Shown in pieces: positions 8,568 through 17,418 of a DNA stretch of 64,000 bases; the first letter of the stretch is position 1, and every line of letters starts with the position of its first letter. Both the position numbers and the translations under genes were made by a program. The stretch comes from CAWCDJ01 sp963778675 (GTDB taxonomy: Bacteria > Acidobacteriota > Terriglobia > Bryobacterales > Bryobacteraceae): contig CAVZVI010000011.1 in NCBI GenBank assembly GCA_963778675.1, positions 806,001 through 870,000 on the forward strand. The letters are read 5' to 3'. The notes under the pieces are model-generated. The model made no database searches. It saw only the letters and a program-made list of their open reading frames with translations, and had not been told where the DNA came from.

Positions 8568-11051
8568 ATGGCCAGGCATCTTCAAGAGCGGCCCTTGGAT
8601 TTCTGCGAAAGCGACGCGGAACGGACCGCCGTCCAGCAGATTGCGGAACGAATCTCGGCGACTGTCGGCGCCGACTGTTTCCGCGCGATAGCGAAACACC
8701 TGGCCAAGGCCCTGGCGGCCGACTGCGTCCTGATCGGCGAGTTCGTCCCCGGACACATTGAGCGCGTAAGAAGCGTGGCGGCGGTGATCGACGGCCGGCA
8801 TGACCGCCTCGACTATGCCCTTCCGCGCACCGCCTCATCACGGGTGATGGCGGGAAGACCGTGCCTTTGCCGCTCTGGAGTACGCAAGATCTTCCCGAAC
8901 GATCCCCTCCTCGCCAGGCTGCAGGCCGAAGCCGTGGCCGCCGTCCCCCTGTCGAGCCCTCAAGGGGTACCCAGCGGCCTTTTGATGGCCATCTACCGGC
9001 ATCCGGTATCCAACCTGGGTGTTGCAAAATCCCTGCTGAAAATCTTCGCGCCGCGCTGCTCGGCGGAGTTGACTCGAAAGCAGGAGGAGGAGCGTCTGCG
9101 GGAGAGTGAGCAGCGCTACCGGGTGTTCGTCGCTCAAAATCCAATTGCGATGTGGCGCATCGACTTCGAGCAGCCCATTCCGACCGACGTGCCGGAAATG
9201 GAGCAGTTCGAGGACATTTACCGGTACGGCTACCTGGCGGAGTGCAATCAATCGCTGGCCGCCCTGATGGAGGTAAAGAATCCGGAACAACTCATCGGCT
9301 CCCGGATCGAAAGCCTGCTGCCAAAATCGGAAGCGGGCGCCCGCGAAGCCACGCTCCGTTTGATCCGCTCGGGATACAGGTTCACCACTTCGGAAGTCGA
9401 TCTGACCAATCAGCGGGGCAGGCAGAAACATCATGTGCGCACCGAATGGGGAATCCTGGAAGACGGCAAGCTGATCCGCATCTGGGGCACGACCGAGGAC
9501 GTTACGGAGTTGAAAACGTCGCAGCTCGAGGTCGAGGCGTGGGAGCGCCGCGTAGCCAGCCTGCTCGACGTGGTGCGTTTCGTAGTCGTGGTTCTGAATC
9601 TCAACGGGGAGATCAGCTACGCAAACGGGTACTTGAAGAAGCTGACGGAATGGCGGTTCCGGGACTTGATCGGGAGGAACTGGCTGGATGTCCTGGTTCC
9701 CGCGGAAGAACATCAGAGGATCCGGGACTTGACCGCGTCGATGCCGGAATCCCGCAAGCCGACTCATTTCGAGAGTACCCTCCTCGGTTCCGGAGGTTCG
9801 CGATGGTGGATCGAATGGGATGGCACCGTTTTGCGCAATGCGCAGGGCGACGTAGAGGCCACGGTACTGATCGGCCACGACATCACCGAGCAGCGGGCAA
9901 TGGAAGAGCAACTCCGCCAGTCCCAGAAGCTGGACGGCATCGGAAGACTCGCGGGAGGCATCGCCCATGATTTCAACAACCTGCTCACCGTGATCGTGGG
10001 CTACTGCGCCCTGCTGCTTCAGAAGAATGACTTGCCGGACTCCACCCACTCTGCCGTCGATGAGATCCGGAAGGCGGCCGAAAGAGGGGCGGAGCTTACA
10101 CACCAGCTTCTGGCCTTCAGCCGGCGCCAGGTCCTGCGGCCGCAGGTGCTCCCCTTGAACGCTCTGGTTGAGGACGCCGAGGGTATGCTGCGGCGGTTGA
10201 TCGGCGACGATGTGGTGCTGATCACGAAGCTGGATCCGGAGGCGGGATACGTGCGCGCGGACGCCGGTCACCTCCACCAGGTGCTGATGAACCTGGTGGT
10301 GAACGCGCGCGACGCCATGCCGCACGGCGGCCCGGTCACCGTCAGTTCGGGGAACGCGAGAGTCGATAACAAGCACGGCGCGGCCTTCCCCGGCGTGCCT
10401 CCTGGGGAATACGTGGTGCTCAGCGTGACCGACACCGGCGTAGGTATGACCGAGGACGTTCGGAGACACTTGTTCGAGCCGTTCTTCACCACCAAGGCAC
10501 ACGGCAAGGGCACGGGAATGGGCCTCCCGATGGTGTACGGAATCGTGCACCAGACCGGCGGCCACATTTTAGTCGATTCGGAGTACGGCAAGGGCACTAC
10601 CGTTCGGATCCTCCTGCCCAAGGCTGAGGCGGTGGCGGTGGCGGGTGCAAAGGTGGACGGACAGTCGGAGGTTCCGGGCGGGTCGGAGACGATTCTTGTC
10701 GTCGAAGATCATCCTGAGGTCCGGGCCGTTGCGGTCACGACGCTGCGCGGCCTCGGATATACCGTTCTAGAGGCCGAGAGCCCGGCGCACGCCATTGAGA
10801 TCGCAGAGCGAAGGCCCGATATCCAGCTTCTCCTCACCGATGTGATGATGCCGGGCATGAGCGGCAGCTCCCTGGCGCAGCTCTTTCTGGATTCGAGGCC
10901 GAATCTCAAGGTGATGCTTATGTCCGGTCACACCGACGTGCCGGATCTGGCCGAGACAATCAGCGAATCGGGCATGGATTTCCTGCGGAAGCCTTTCACG
11001 CCTGCCGTGCTGGCGGTGAGAGTCCGGGAAGCCTTGGATCGGCAGTCCTGA
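8568..11051 (+). CDS. Hybrid sensor histidine kinase (GAF-PAS-PAS-HisKA-HATPase-REC)
   Basis: An 827-residue cytoplasmic hybrid kinase. The open frame reaches back to 8406, but that part overlaps the divergent neighbour's start and has no domain content, so the ATG at 8568 is used. Domains: GAF-like about 25-170; PAS 1 about 180-320 (SEQRYRVFVAQNPIAMWRID); PAS 2 about 335-455 (SYANGYLKKLTEWRFRDLIG); HisKA with GGIAHDFNNLL (His467); HATPase with an N-box (LMNLVVNARDAM) and G1 DTGVGM; C-terminal receiver with Asp758 in LLTDVMMPG. No membrane segment is present, so the input is intracellular. The output partner is unknown. A hairpin follows the stop. Confidence 0.93.
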   Translation: MARHLQERPLDFCESDAERTAVQQIAERISATVGADCFRAIAKHLAKALAADCVLIGEFVPGHIERVRSVAAVIDGRHDRLDYALPRTASSRVMAGRPCLCRSGVRKIFPNDPLLARLQAEAVAAVPLSSPQGVPSGLLMAIYRHPVSNLGVAKSLLKIFAPRCSAELTRKQEEERLRESEQRYRVFVAQNPIAMWRIDFEQPIPTDVPEMEQFEDIYRYGYLAECNQSLAALMEVKNPEQLIGSRIESLLPKSEAGAREATLRLIRSGYRFTTSEVDLTNQRGRQKHHVRTEWGILEDGKLIRIWGTTEDVTELKTSQLEVEAWERRVASLLDVVRFVVVVLNLNGEISYANGYLKKLTEWRFRDLIGRNWLDVLVPAEEHQRIRDLTASMPESRKPTHFESTLLGSGGSRWWIEWDGTVLRNAQGDVEATVLIGHDITEQRAMEEQLRQSQKLDGIGRLAGGIAHDFNNLLTVIVGYCALLLQKNDLPDSTHSAVDEIRKAAERGAELTHQLLAFSRRQVLRPQVLPLNALVEDAEGMLRRLIGDDVVLITKLDPEAGYVRADAGHLHQVLMNLVVNARDAMPHGGPVTVSSGNARVDNKHGAAFPGVPPGEYVVLSVTDTGVGMTEDVRRHLFEPFFTTKAHGKGTGMGLPMVYGIVHQTGGHILVDSEYGKGTTVRILLPKAEAVAVAGAKVDGQSEVPGGSETILVVEDHPEVRAVAVTTLRGLGYTVLEAESPAHAIEIAERRPDIQLLLTDVMMPGMSGSSLAQLFLDSRPNLKVMLMSGHTDVPDLAETISESGMDFLRKPFTPAVLAVRVREALDRQS

Positions 11052-11069
11052 AAACGATCCGGGCGGCAG

Positions 11070-11094
11070 GAAGCCTGTTCAAAAGAACGGGCCT
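11070..11094 (+). terminator. Hairpin after hybrid kinase gene
   Basis: About 20 bases after the stop, GCCTGTTC and GAACGGGC pair around an AAAA loop, with one U-G wobble. There is no T-tract, so it is only a candidate terminator or 3' stabiliser. Confidence 0.35.
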
Positions 11095-11222
11095 CCCGGC
11101 CGTAAACTTCGGCGGCCAGGGGGCCCGTAAAGTGGAGGGAAGAGAAGCCGCTCTGTGGCGAACGAACTTCCAATGACAGCGATGGTCAGACTCGCGCGGG
11201 GACTCAGAATATTACCCCAGGG

Positions 11223-11245
11223 CGAGCCGGCGGACCGCCGGCTCG
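11223..11245. terminator. Perfect 11-bp palindrome between convergent genes
   Basis: CGAGCCGGCGG and CCGCCGGCTCG flank a single A. The element sits 15 bases beyond the stop of the beta-barrel gene (minus strand) in the gap between two convergent genes. There is no T-tract on either strand. It could be a bidirectional transcription block or a protein-binding palindrome. Confidence 0.4.
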
Positions 11246-11260
11246 GTAAGGGCAACACTG

Positions 11261-11899
11261 CTACCGCGCTCCGAACAAGAAGTTGATGCCCGCGGTATAG
11301 CGTAGGTTGTTCTGCGAGTTGTCACCAAGCAGGCGCAGGTCGTTCAACCGGGTATAGTAATAGTCCAGGCCGACTGGCCGCACACTGAAGTGTTTGTTGA
11401 TCTTGATGTCCAGTCCGCCGCCCAGGGCCATCGCGAAGGCGTTCTGGCTGTATCTGAGACGGGCGGTAATGGGCTCACCGGGGATGATCGGCAGGATGGG
11501 ATTTGCCGGCTGGTCTTCCGCCGGCAGAAGGTCGAGCCTCGTACTCGCTGTGAAGGCGACGCCGCCAAACACTGCCTGGGCGTACGGTTTGAAGCGAGAC
11601 CACTTGTGGATGGATACGCGCGGTCCAAACATAAAGAAGGCCTGCGTGTTGTCGATCGAGAGGCCTCCAAAACCGTTATTGTGCACCGCGCCGAGATCGG
11701 CTACGGCTCCGATCCACTTGCTGAAATTCCAGACAAACTGGCCGCTGCCGCCGTTGGCGCTGAAAGAAGGTGCGTCTCCGGATGTACTGAACCGGACGTA
11801 CGTATAGCCCAGAAAAGTTTCGAACTTAGGCACTTCCTGGGCAGCCGCGACAAAGGCAAATACCAATATGGCGGCAACCAACATAAAGCTCTTTTTCAT
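11261..11899 (-). CDS. Small outer-membrane beta-barrel protein
   Basis: A 212-residue protein from the ATG at 11897-11899. That start has GGAG upstream and begins a clear signal peptide (MKKSFMLVAAILVFAFVAAA, cleaved after AQ). The mature part shows alternating hydrophobic/polar strands typical of eight-stranded barrels: FLGYTYVRFSTSG, GQFVWNFSKWIGAVADLG, FFMFGPRVSIHKW, FKPYAQAVFGGVAF, HFSVRPVGLDYYYTRL. The C-terminus NNLRYTAGINFLFGAR ends in a barrel strand, though its last residue is Arg rather than the usual aromatic. It resembles the OmpA-N/OmpX-like porin family. The role is structural or unknown. Confidence 0.8.
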   Translation of the reverse strand: MKKSFMLVAAILVFAFVAAAQEVPKFETFLGYTYVRFSTSGDAPSFSANGGSGQFVWNFSKWIGAVADLGAVHNNGFGGLSIDNTQAFFMFGPRVSIHKWSRFKPYAQAVFGGVAFTASTRLDLLPAEDQPANPILPIIPGEPITARLRYSQNAFAMALGGGLDIKINKHFSVRPVGLDYYYTRLNDLRLLGDNSQNNLRYTAGINFLFGAR

Positions 11900-12236
11900 G
11901 CGAGATCTCCTCTGAATATCCAAATCGGGCTGGTAGCCCATTGGCCTTGACGGGACATGAAGTCCTACCGAAAGGCCCGTTTCTTGACCCCTACGCCAGG
12001 AATGATCCATTCGCCGGAGCCCCGCGCTAGTTTTTGGGGTTAACTTGGAGGGCAAGCACGCTTAAGAAGATATGCGGGCGTCCAGGGGTTTCGGGATGGG
12101 TACCGCGGGCCAGCCCGGCGCGGCGTTCCAAAGTTACATTTCGATGACGGTTCGCATTTCCCGAGCTGCAAAAAATTAGTACATCCACGGACAGAATGCC
12201 GCATCGGGTCCTTTCAAGCGCGCTGGTCGCGCGGAA
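11900..12236. other. 337-base intergenic region
   Basis: This gap holds the upstream region of the beta-barrel gene (minus strand) and leads to a doubtful small plus-strand ORF. I see no RNA gene, no strong repeat and no clear promoter pair. A short A-rich stretch (GCAAAAAATTAG) lies near 12170-12180. Confidence 0.5.
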
Positions 12237-12527
12237 ATGAGCCCGATTATGGAGCCAACCAATTCGGAAAGCGTCCTCCGCTCGAATAGGACGTGGTTCG
12301 CCGGGTTAGTCGAAATAGCTATGCGCATTCGCGACTATCCCATTGCCGCCAGCTCTATCGTATGCATTCTGGTGATCGTTCTTTCACATTCTGGACACGC
12401 AGCTCGTTCTGCAGGCGCGGCCCCTGGCGGCGCTCTCCGCGCGCCTGAGGTTATCGTCCAACCCCGATCCGTGCCGCTGGCCGCCTCTCGCATAATCCGG
12501 CAGCGGAATGCGAATTCCACAGAGTGA
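12237..12527 (+). CDS. Small putative membrane protein (doubtful)
   Basis: A 96-codon frame with one hydrophobic segment (AASSIVCILVIVLSHSG) after a basic stretch (MRIRDYP), and a polar tail rich in Pro, Ala and Arg. No good ribosome site precedes the ATG. No family is recognised. It could be a real single-pass protein or a chance open frame in GC-rich DNA. Confidence 0.25.
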   Translation: MSPIMEPTNSESVLRSNRTWFAGLVEIAMRIRDYPIAASSIVCILVIVLSHSGHAARSAGAAPGGALRAPEVIVQPRSVPLAASRIIRQRNANSTE

Positions 12528-12708
12528 GGTCCTAATTGTCAGTTAATAGCGCGCGGGCGGCCGGGAGCAGTCTCATGTTCCGCCGCAGTCTGGTGTGTCG
12601 GATTTGACGACACCCGTTCCGGTGGTGTCGACCGCTCAGTTACCCTTGCATTATCAAAGGTTCGCGGACATACTAGATCCGCACCTTAGTTGCTCAGGGC
12701 CTTTTAAA

Positions 12709-13404
12709 ATGAACGAACATGACCCGGTGAGTCTGCAGGCCTGTCACGTGCCAGCCTACGGATTGCACGACGGAGGCAGGGTGCTCGAATGTAGCCCCGA
12801 ACTGGCACGGATCTTCGGCTACGGATCGCCGGACGCGATGGTCGGCCGCGAGGCCCTCGGGTTCCTCGACCCGGAACACGTGGACGCGGCGGTCCGTACC
12901 GCCTTGGCCGAGCCGGGGCAACGGATCCGTACCCGCGCCCTGCGGGCAGACGGATCGTCCTTCCCGATCGAAGTGTCGTCCAACAAGGTGCAGCACCGGG
13001 GCGGCGTGGCGCGCCTCTTCATGGTCCGGGATGTCTCCCCGCTGGCCGTCGTAGTGGATGACGACAATGTCGTGAAGAACCTGGTTGCGGCCCTCCTGCG
13101 AATGGCGGGCTACCAGACCTGTGCCTTTCATGAACCCGAGAGATTGCTCAAAGCGTTTGCGCCCGGCCTCGCCTCCGTCCTGGTGACCGATATCCGGATG
13201 CCGGTCCGCGATGGGATCGCCCTGGCGGGCGAGCTTCGCCAGTCCGATCCGGACTTGCCGGTAGTCTTCGTGTCGGGCTTCTCCGATTCACCCGTACCGG
13301 GTGGCGACCCGCAGACGCAATTTGTTCAGAAGCCCTTCGGTCTGGCCGATCTCACGCAGGCCCTCGGAAAACTGCCCGAGCGCGCGCGGCGCGAACTCGG
13401 CTGA
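12709..13404 (+). CDS. PAS-receiver domain protein without output domain
   Basis: A 231-residue protein from the ATG at 12709; an in-frame GTG at 12595 would add 38 residues. The N-terminal domain about 15-110 is a PAS fold (VLECSPELARIFGYGSPDAM, ALRADGSSFPIEVSSNKV). Residues about 112-225 are a FixJ-like receiver: acidic pocket VVDDDN, phospho-acceptor Asp161 in VTDIRMPVRDG, then FVSGFSDS and the conserved Lys in QFVQKPFGL. No helix-turn-helix or enzyme follows, so it should act through protein contacts, for example as a phosphate sink or scaffold. A strong hairpin follows the stop. Confidence 0.85.
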   Translation: MNEHDPVSLQACHVPAYGLHDGGRVLECSPELARIFGYGSPDAMVGREALGFLDPEHVDAAVRTALAEPGQRIRTRALRADGSSFPIEVSSNKVQHRGGVARLFMVRDVSPLAVVVDDDNVVKNLVAALLRMAGYQTCAFHEPERLLKAFAPGLASVLVTDIRMPVRDGIALAGELRQSDPDLPVVFVSGFSDSPVPGGDPQTQFVQKPFGLADLTQALGKLPERARRELG

Positions 13405-13408
13405 GCCT

Positions 13409-13435
13409 CCGCCGGAAACTGAAACGTTCCGGCGG
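13409..13435 (+). terminator. Hairpin after PAS-receiver gene
   Basis: CCGCCGGAA and TTCCGGCGG form a perfect 9-bp stem with a 9-base loop, 4 bases after the stop codon. It lacks a T-tract. It sits between convergent transcription units and may serve as terminator or 3' stabiliser. Confidence 0.45.
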
Positions 13436-13575
13436 CGCAGGTCACTACCGGGTATACACACAGGGTTGCGGCCATCCGACGGTCGCGGAGGGCCGCCGGT
13501 TCAACGACGCACCCCTTCCCTGAGGCGGTGGCATACATGCCGGATCGTGCCCCGGCGCCACCGCCACTTCCTGCA

Positions 13576-16065
13576 TCACCGCGTATAGAGCTGGAAGGCG
13601 GCCCAATAGTAGGGCTTCCCGCGGGTACCCCCGGCTCGCGCGAAATCTAGTTTGACCTCGTGCAGCGCGCGGTCGGGGGCCTCGCCGCTGCGCAGCTTCC
13701 CGTAGAGCGATTCCATCAGCGACGCGGTGGATTGATCGTTGACATCCCACAGGCTGGCCACCACGTTTTGCGCCCCGGCGCTCAGGAACGCCCAGGCGAG
13801 CCCCACCAGGCCTTCCGAGGAAAACGTGCGCGTCCCGGCGCTGCGGCAGGCAGAGATGGTCACCAGCCGCGCCTGGAGGGGGATGCTTACGATCTCTCGG
13901 GCGTAGAGCTTGGCGGTGTCCTTTCCCGGCGAAAGGACCACGGCGGAGTCGAGCGGACTGTCCTGGTTCGGAACGGCGTGGGCGGCGAAGTGGATCAGCG
14001 AGTAGCGCGCCGGATCGGCGGCTCGATACGCCTTCGGCTTCGCTTCGGGGCCGGTCAACTCCCGGTGGTTCGGGTAAAGATCCGCGATGCCGGAAATCTC
14101 CTTGGAAGCATACGGGAGCGGCGGCAGGTCGGGGTCCGATGGCTCGGCATTGCCGATCAGGAGCGCCGAATCCGCTTCCGTCCGCCGGTTGTGCTGCCCG
14201 CCGCCCAGCAGGAGGAGGGAGGGCGCGATTTCAACCGCGGCGTCTTCGATCCAAAAACGGTTGGCGGGCGTAACAAGTGTTTCGAGATTCAGGTTGTGCA
14301 GGCACCCGTCCGGAACTACGATCACGCGGGATCCGGAAGGCAGCAGGTCGCGCACGGGCGCGATGAGGGTCTGATACAGTTCATGCGTGGCGGCGTTGTG
14401 GACGAGTTCGGGCGAGCGCGGATCCTGGATGGCGCGCGTGTAGCTTTCGACCAGCGCACGGATTTTCGGCTCGGCGGGCAGCGTGACCGTGCGGAAGCCA
14501 TCCGGTGCCGCCACCCAGAGGTAGGACCGCTCCGGGCCCAGCCAGTACGACAACAGGACGGCGTGCTCCCGGCGGGCGAGGCCCCGGAAGTCCATGGACG
14601 TGGGAATCGAGCTGTCGACGCCCATCTTTTCGGCCAACAGGCGGCCCCGGCGCGATTCCGCGAAAGCTAGAGCCTCCTCGCCGCGGTTCTTTGATACCAG
14701 GAAATCCACGTACTGGTGGTAGAAAAGCGTAACCCGGCTAGGGAATGTCAGCTTGGATTGGTCATTCGACAGTTGCGACCAGCTCGCGTCGATGATGTTG
14801 ACGGCCTTTGCCACTTCCGTGCGCGCCCGGGCAACATCGCCACCGCGAAATGCGAGGTCGGCGCGGCCTGCATAGACTGCCCAGCGGGAGGCCGGATCTT
14901 TGGTGTTGAGGTCCAGCGCATCCTGGTAAAGTTTGCCTGCTTCGGGGATCTTGCCGCGGCCGGCCGCGATTCGCGCGGCATTCAGGATTGGATAAATGAG
15001 GGCTTCCGGGTCGTTGCGGGTCTTCTGCATCGCGAGCGCCTGATTGTCGTATCGCTCGGCTGTATCCAGGTCTCCTAACGTGATGTATACTTCCGCGAGA
15101 TTGTTCATTTGCTTCGCCGCCCAGAAGTCGTTATGCAGTCGGGTGGAGATCTCAAGCGCCCGCGTGAAAAAAGGAATGGCGCTCTGATAGTCTCCCAATG
15201 CCTGATGAAGGAGGCCAATATTCGCAACGTCAATCAGTTGCCGTGCCGCCAAACCGGCCTTCCCGAGCAGAGCGTCCGCTTCCCTCATATAGTTTTCGGC
15301 CCGGCTCCAGTCGCCCAGCCTGTAATAGCAGAAGCCGAGGTTTGTGAAGTCGATAGCCGTGACGACCCGGTAGTCGGCCGAATGGGATGTCGTTACGCTC
15401 AACTCGAGCCAGCGTATTGCTTCGTCGTAACGATACCGGTTGAGAAGAAAGTAGCCGAGGCTGCCTAAAGCGTTGGCCCGAACATACCGGTCGTTGGAGC
15501 GCTCGGCGGCCACTGTCGCAGCCCGCGCATCGGCTTCCGCTTCATCCGGGCGATTCAATCGCAGGTCAAGGGGGACACGCCGCATGTAGCACTCAGCCAC
15601 CACGCTCCAATCCGAGGATTTTTCGGCTAGCGCTCTGGCGCGATCGAGCAGTTCGAGTCCGGGCAAATAAGTCGACTGAGAGAAAGAGATCACCGCCTGA
15701 GTGAGCTTGCGCCGTGCTTCTAAACTGTCCCGATCCGGTAGGCTTATCGGCGGTGAATCCTGAAGAAGTTGGCGGGCCTGCTGGAACTTCGATTGAGATG
15801 CGAGCGTTTCGGCCGTGAGAAGACGAAATCTCCAGTGCCAGACGGTATTAGGCCGCTTTCGCCAAGCCTCATAGCCACTCTGGGCCTCGTCTAGCGCCTT
15901 CCGTATGTCGCCCGCGCGGCGCAGAGACTCGGCACGTGCGTAAACATCTGCCGGTCGGCGGCCCGCTTCCGGGCCGCACGCGCAGCAAACAATCAGAAGG
16001 AAAACAACACAACCCCTATGGAGGGTAGCTGTCGCCGTTACCATCGCCATCGCAGATGGTAACAT
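13576..16065 (-). CDS. TPR-CHAT domain protein, membrane-anchored putative caspase-like protease
   Basis: An 829-residue protein. The N-terminus carries a hydrophobic export or anchor segment ending in cysteines (GCVVFLLIVCCACG), so the rest is probably periplasmic or membrane-tethered. Residues about 30-440 are tetratricopeptide repeats (YLLNRYRYDEAIRWLELSV, LGFCYYRLGDWSRAENYMRE, LHQALGDYQSAIPFFTRAL). The C-terminal half ends in a CHAT (caspase HetF-associated with TPRs) domain with the predicted dyad: His696 in IHFAAHAVPN and Cys740 in VTISACRSAG, followed by GLAWAFLSAGAQNVVASLW. Three start codons are possible (16065, 16050, 16044); a GAGGGAG abuts the first. The start overlaps the preceding gene by up to 50 bases, indicating co-translation. 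It is the last gene of a four-gene unit under an ECF sigma factor. Confidence 0.9.
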   Translation of the reverse strand: MLPSAMAMVTATATLHRGCVVFLLIVCCACGPEAGRRPADVYARAESLRRAGDIRKALDEAQSGYEAWRKRPNTVWHWRFRLLTAETLASQSKFQQARQLLQDSPPISLPDRDSLEARRKLTQAVISFSQSTYLPGLELLDRARALAEKSSDWSVVAECYMRRVPLDLRLNRPDEAEADARAATVAAERSNDRYVRANALGSLGYFLLNRYRYDEAIRWLELSVTTSHSADYRVVTAIDFTNLGFCYYRLGDWSRAENYMREADALLGKAGLAARQLIDVANIGLLHQALGDYQSAIPFFTRALEISTRLHNDFWAAKQMNNLAEVYITLGDLDTAERYDNQALAMQKTRNDPEALIYPILNAARIAAGRGKIPEAGKLYQDALDLNTKDPASRWAVYAGRADLAFRGGDVARARTEVAKAVNIIDASWSQLSNDQSKLTFPSRVTLFYHQYVDFLVSKNRGEEALAFAESRRGRLLAEKMGVDSSIPTSMDFRGLARREHAVLLSYWLGPERSYLWVAAPDGFRTVTLPAEPKIRALVESYTRAIQDPRSPELVHNAATHELYQTLIAPVRDLLPSGSRVIVVPDGCLHNLNLETLVTPANRFWIEDAAVEIAPSLLLLGGGQHNRRTEADSALLIGNAEPSDPDLPPLPYASKEISGIADLYPNHRELTGPEAKPKAYRAADPARYSLIHFAAHAVPNQDSPLDSAVVLSPGKDTAKLYAREIVSIPLQARLVTISACRSAGTRTFSSEGLVGLAWAFLSAGAQNVVASLWDVNDQSTASLMESLYGKLRSGEAPDRALHEVKLDFARAGGTRGKPYYWAAFQLYTR

Positions 16066-16741
16066 CTCCCTCGTGGGAACATCCCAGGGCTAGCCGAATC
16101 ATGGTGAGCTTGCGCCGATTGGGCCAGATGTAGAGCTCTCCCAAGTAAATCCGGCCAAACTCGGGGAACACGATGCAGTTGTGGTCCTCCACGGTCAGCC
16201 CGGCCGGCGCCTTGATGTTGTAAATGACCGAAGCGCTGACCAGACTGGAATAAGGCTTTGCGTGGGGTTTGCTGGCTGACCCTGAATGCGCCGGCGTGAA
16301 GCGAACCCAATTCGACATGAGATCGCCATCGTACTCGAATGTCACCGGCTGCCCGGCGATCTTCAGGTTTTCGATGTGGCTTCCCACAGTCAGGATGGAT
16401 GGCTCCTCCGATCCGTCCAGGAAGTGCCGCGATGCGATCCGCGTCACCACGCGGTCTGCCGTCACCATGTTGAGAATATTCAAATACTCCACCGTGGCGG
16501 TCACGAGTGTCGTGTGCACTCCGTCTTCGCCGTGGCCGACGGCCGTGGTGTAAGCGGCGTCGCACGAAAGCAGGTCGCGGTGCCGGAAGTTCTCCACCCG
16601 GCTGTTGGACACTCCTCCGGTCACCGACAGGGCGCTGCCGGCCTGCGTTTCAATGTGCTCCGAAATGGGCTTTCGGAGCGTCCCCGCCAGCGCCGTGGTG
16701 TGGGCGTGATACAGAAACTTCTTCTTCGGATTTTCTGCCAT
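16016..16741 (-). CDS. Protein of unknown family in the CHAT operon
   Basis: A 241-residue protein without signal peptide or membrane segment. It is rich in beta-strand patterns (TLVTATVEYLNILNMVTADR, SILTVGSHIENLKIAGQPVT, SASVIYNIKAPAGLTVEDH, RIYLGELYIWPNRRKLTMI). The ending CDGDGNGDSYPP is acidic and glycine-rich. I do not recognise the family. It starts 9 bases after the anti-sigma gene, with GAGGAC before the ATG, and its 3' end overlaps the CHAT start. That position makes it a candidate partner or substrate of the CHAT protein; this is inference from position only. Confidence 0.75.
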   Translation of the reverse strand: MAENPKKKFLYHAHTTALAGTLRKPISEHIETQAGSALSVTGGVSNSRVENFRHRDLLSCDAAYTTAVGHGEDGVHTTLVTATVEYLNILNMVTADRVVTRIASRHFLDGSEEPSILTVGSHIENLKIAGQPVTFEYDGDLMSNWVRFTPAHSGSASKPHAKPYSSLVSASVIYNIKAPAGLTVEDHNCIVFPEFGRIYLGELYIWPNRRKLTMIRLALGCSHEGDVTICDGDGNGDSYPP

Positions 16742-16750
16742 GAGCTGTCC

Positions 16751-17392
16751 TCATTCCACCATGAACAGGAACTGATTCTGGGGCGCCTTCGCGTCGGCGG
16801 CACTCCTCACGGTGAGTGTGTAACGGCCCGGACGCATTTCGTTCCGGTTGAGAAGAACCTCGAGCGTGTCCCCGGCCTTGGGCAACTTCGCCTCGAAGGA
16901 CTCCACGACTTTGCCGTGCGAGTCGGTCAGCACGCATGAATACGTGGACTGTCCGGATTGGCCGGGCAGATCGAAATACGCCGTGAAGAGACCGTCCGGC
17001 ACAGGAACCACCGGCAGGGACTCGCCGCCCCGGGTCGACGAGTGCAGGGCGAGGGGAGCGATCGCCCGCGGCTGCAACTGCCGCTTCAGGCCTGGAACCT
17101 GAATCCCCGCCTGGTAGACCACCATGATTGCCAGCGCCGCCGTCGCCCAAGCCAGTGCCGGAGGGCGCCACCAGACAATGGAGGACTTCACCCGCGCCGG
17201 AGCCGCCGCCTTCGGAAACTCCGGCAGCACCTCCCGCGCATTCGCCCGGAACCGGGCACTGGCGCGCACGTCCTCGGCACATTCTTCACAGGTGAAAAAG
17301 TGCTCCTCGAAGCTGTCCCGTTCCTCTTCGTTCATCTCTCCGAAGAGATATCGCTCGACGGCCTGGTTTTCTACGGCGCGATTATGATCCAT
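16751..17392 (-). CDS. Zinc-finger transmembrane anti-sigma factor
   Basis: A 213-residue protein. The N-terminal cytoplasmic part has the anti-sigma zinc motif H-x3-C-x2-C (His31, Cys35, Cys38 in HFFTCEEC). One transmembrane helix spans about 79-96 (ALAWATAALAIMVVYQ). The extracytoplasmic domain about 100-213 is beta-rich (LFTAYFDLPG, YSCVLTDSHGKVVESFEAKL, GRYTLTVRSA). It should hold the ECF sigma factor encoded 26 bases upstream and release it on an envelope signal. Its periplasmic domain lies on the same side of the membrane as the predicted CHAT domain of the last gene. Confidence 0.9.
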   Translation of the reverse strand: MDHNRAVENQAVERYLFGEMNEEERDSFEEHFFTCEECAEDVRASARFRANAREVLPEFPKAAAPARVKSSIVWWRPPALAWATAALAIMVVYQAGIQVPGLKRQLQPRAIAPLALHSSTRGGESLPVVPVPDGLFTAYFDLPGQSGQSTYSCVLTDSHGKVVESFEAKLPKAGDTLEVLLNRNEMRPGRYTLTVRSAADAKAPQNQFLFMVE

Positions 17393-17418
17393 CCGAAATA
17401 CCTATCGATTAGTGATCC

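Noticed and set aside
8838..10565. Minus-strand open frame (575 codons) opposite the hybrid kinase
   Set aside because: The kinase has full domain motifs on the other strand; this frame is a shadow.
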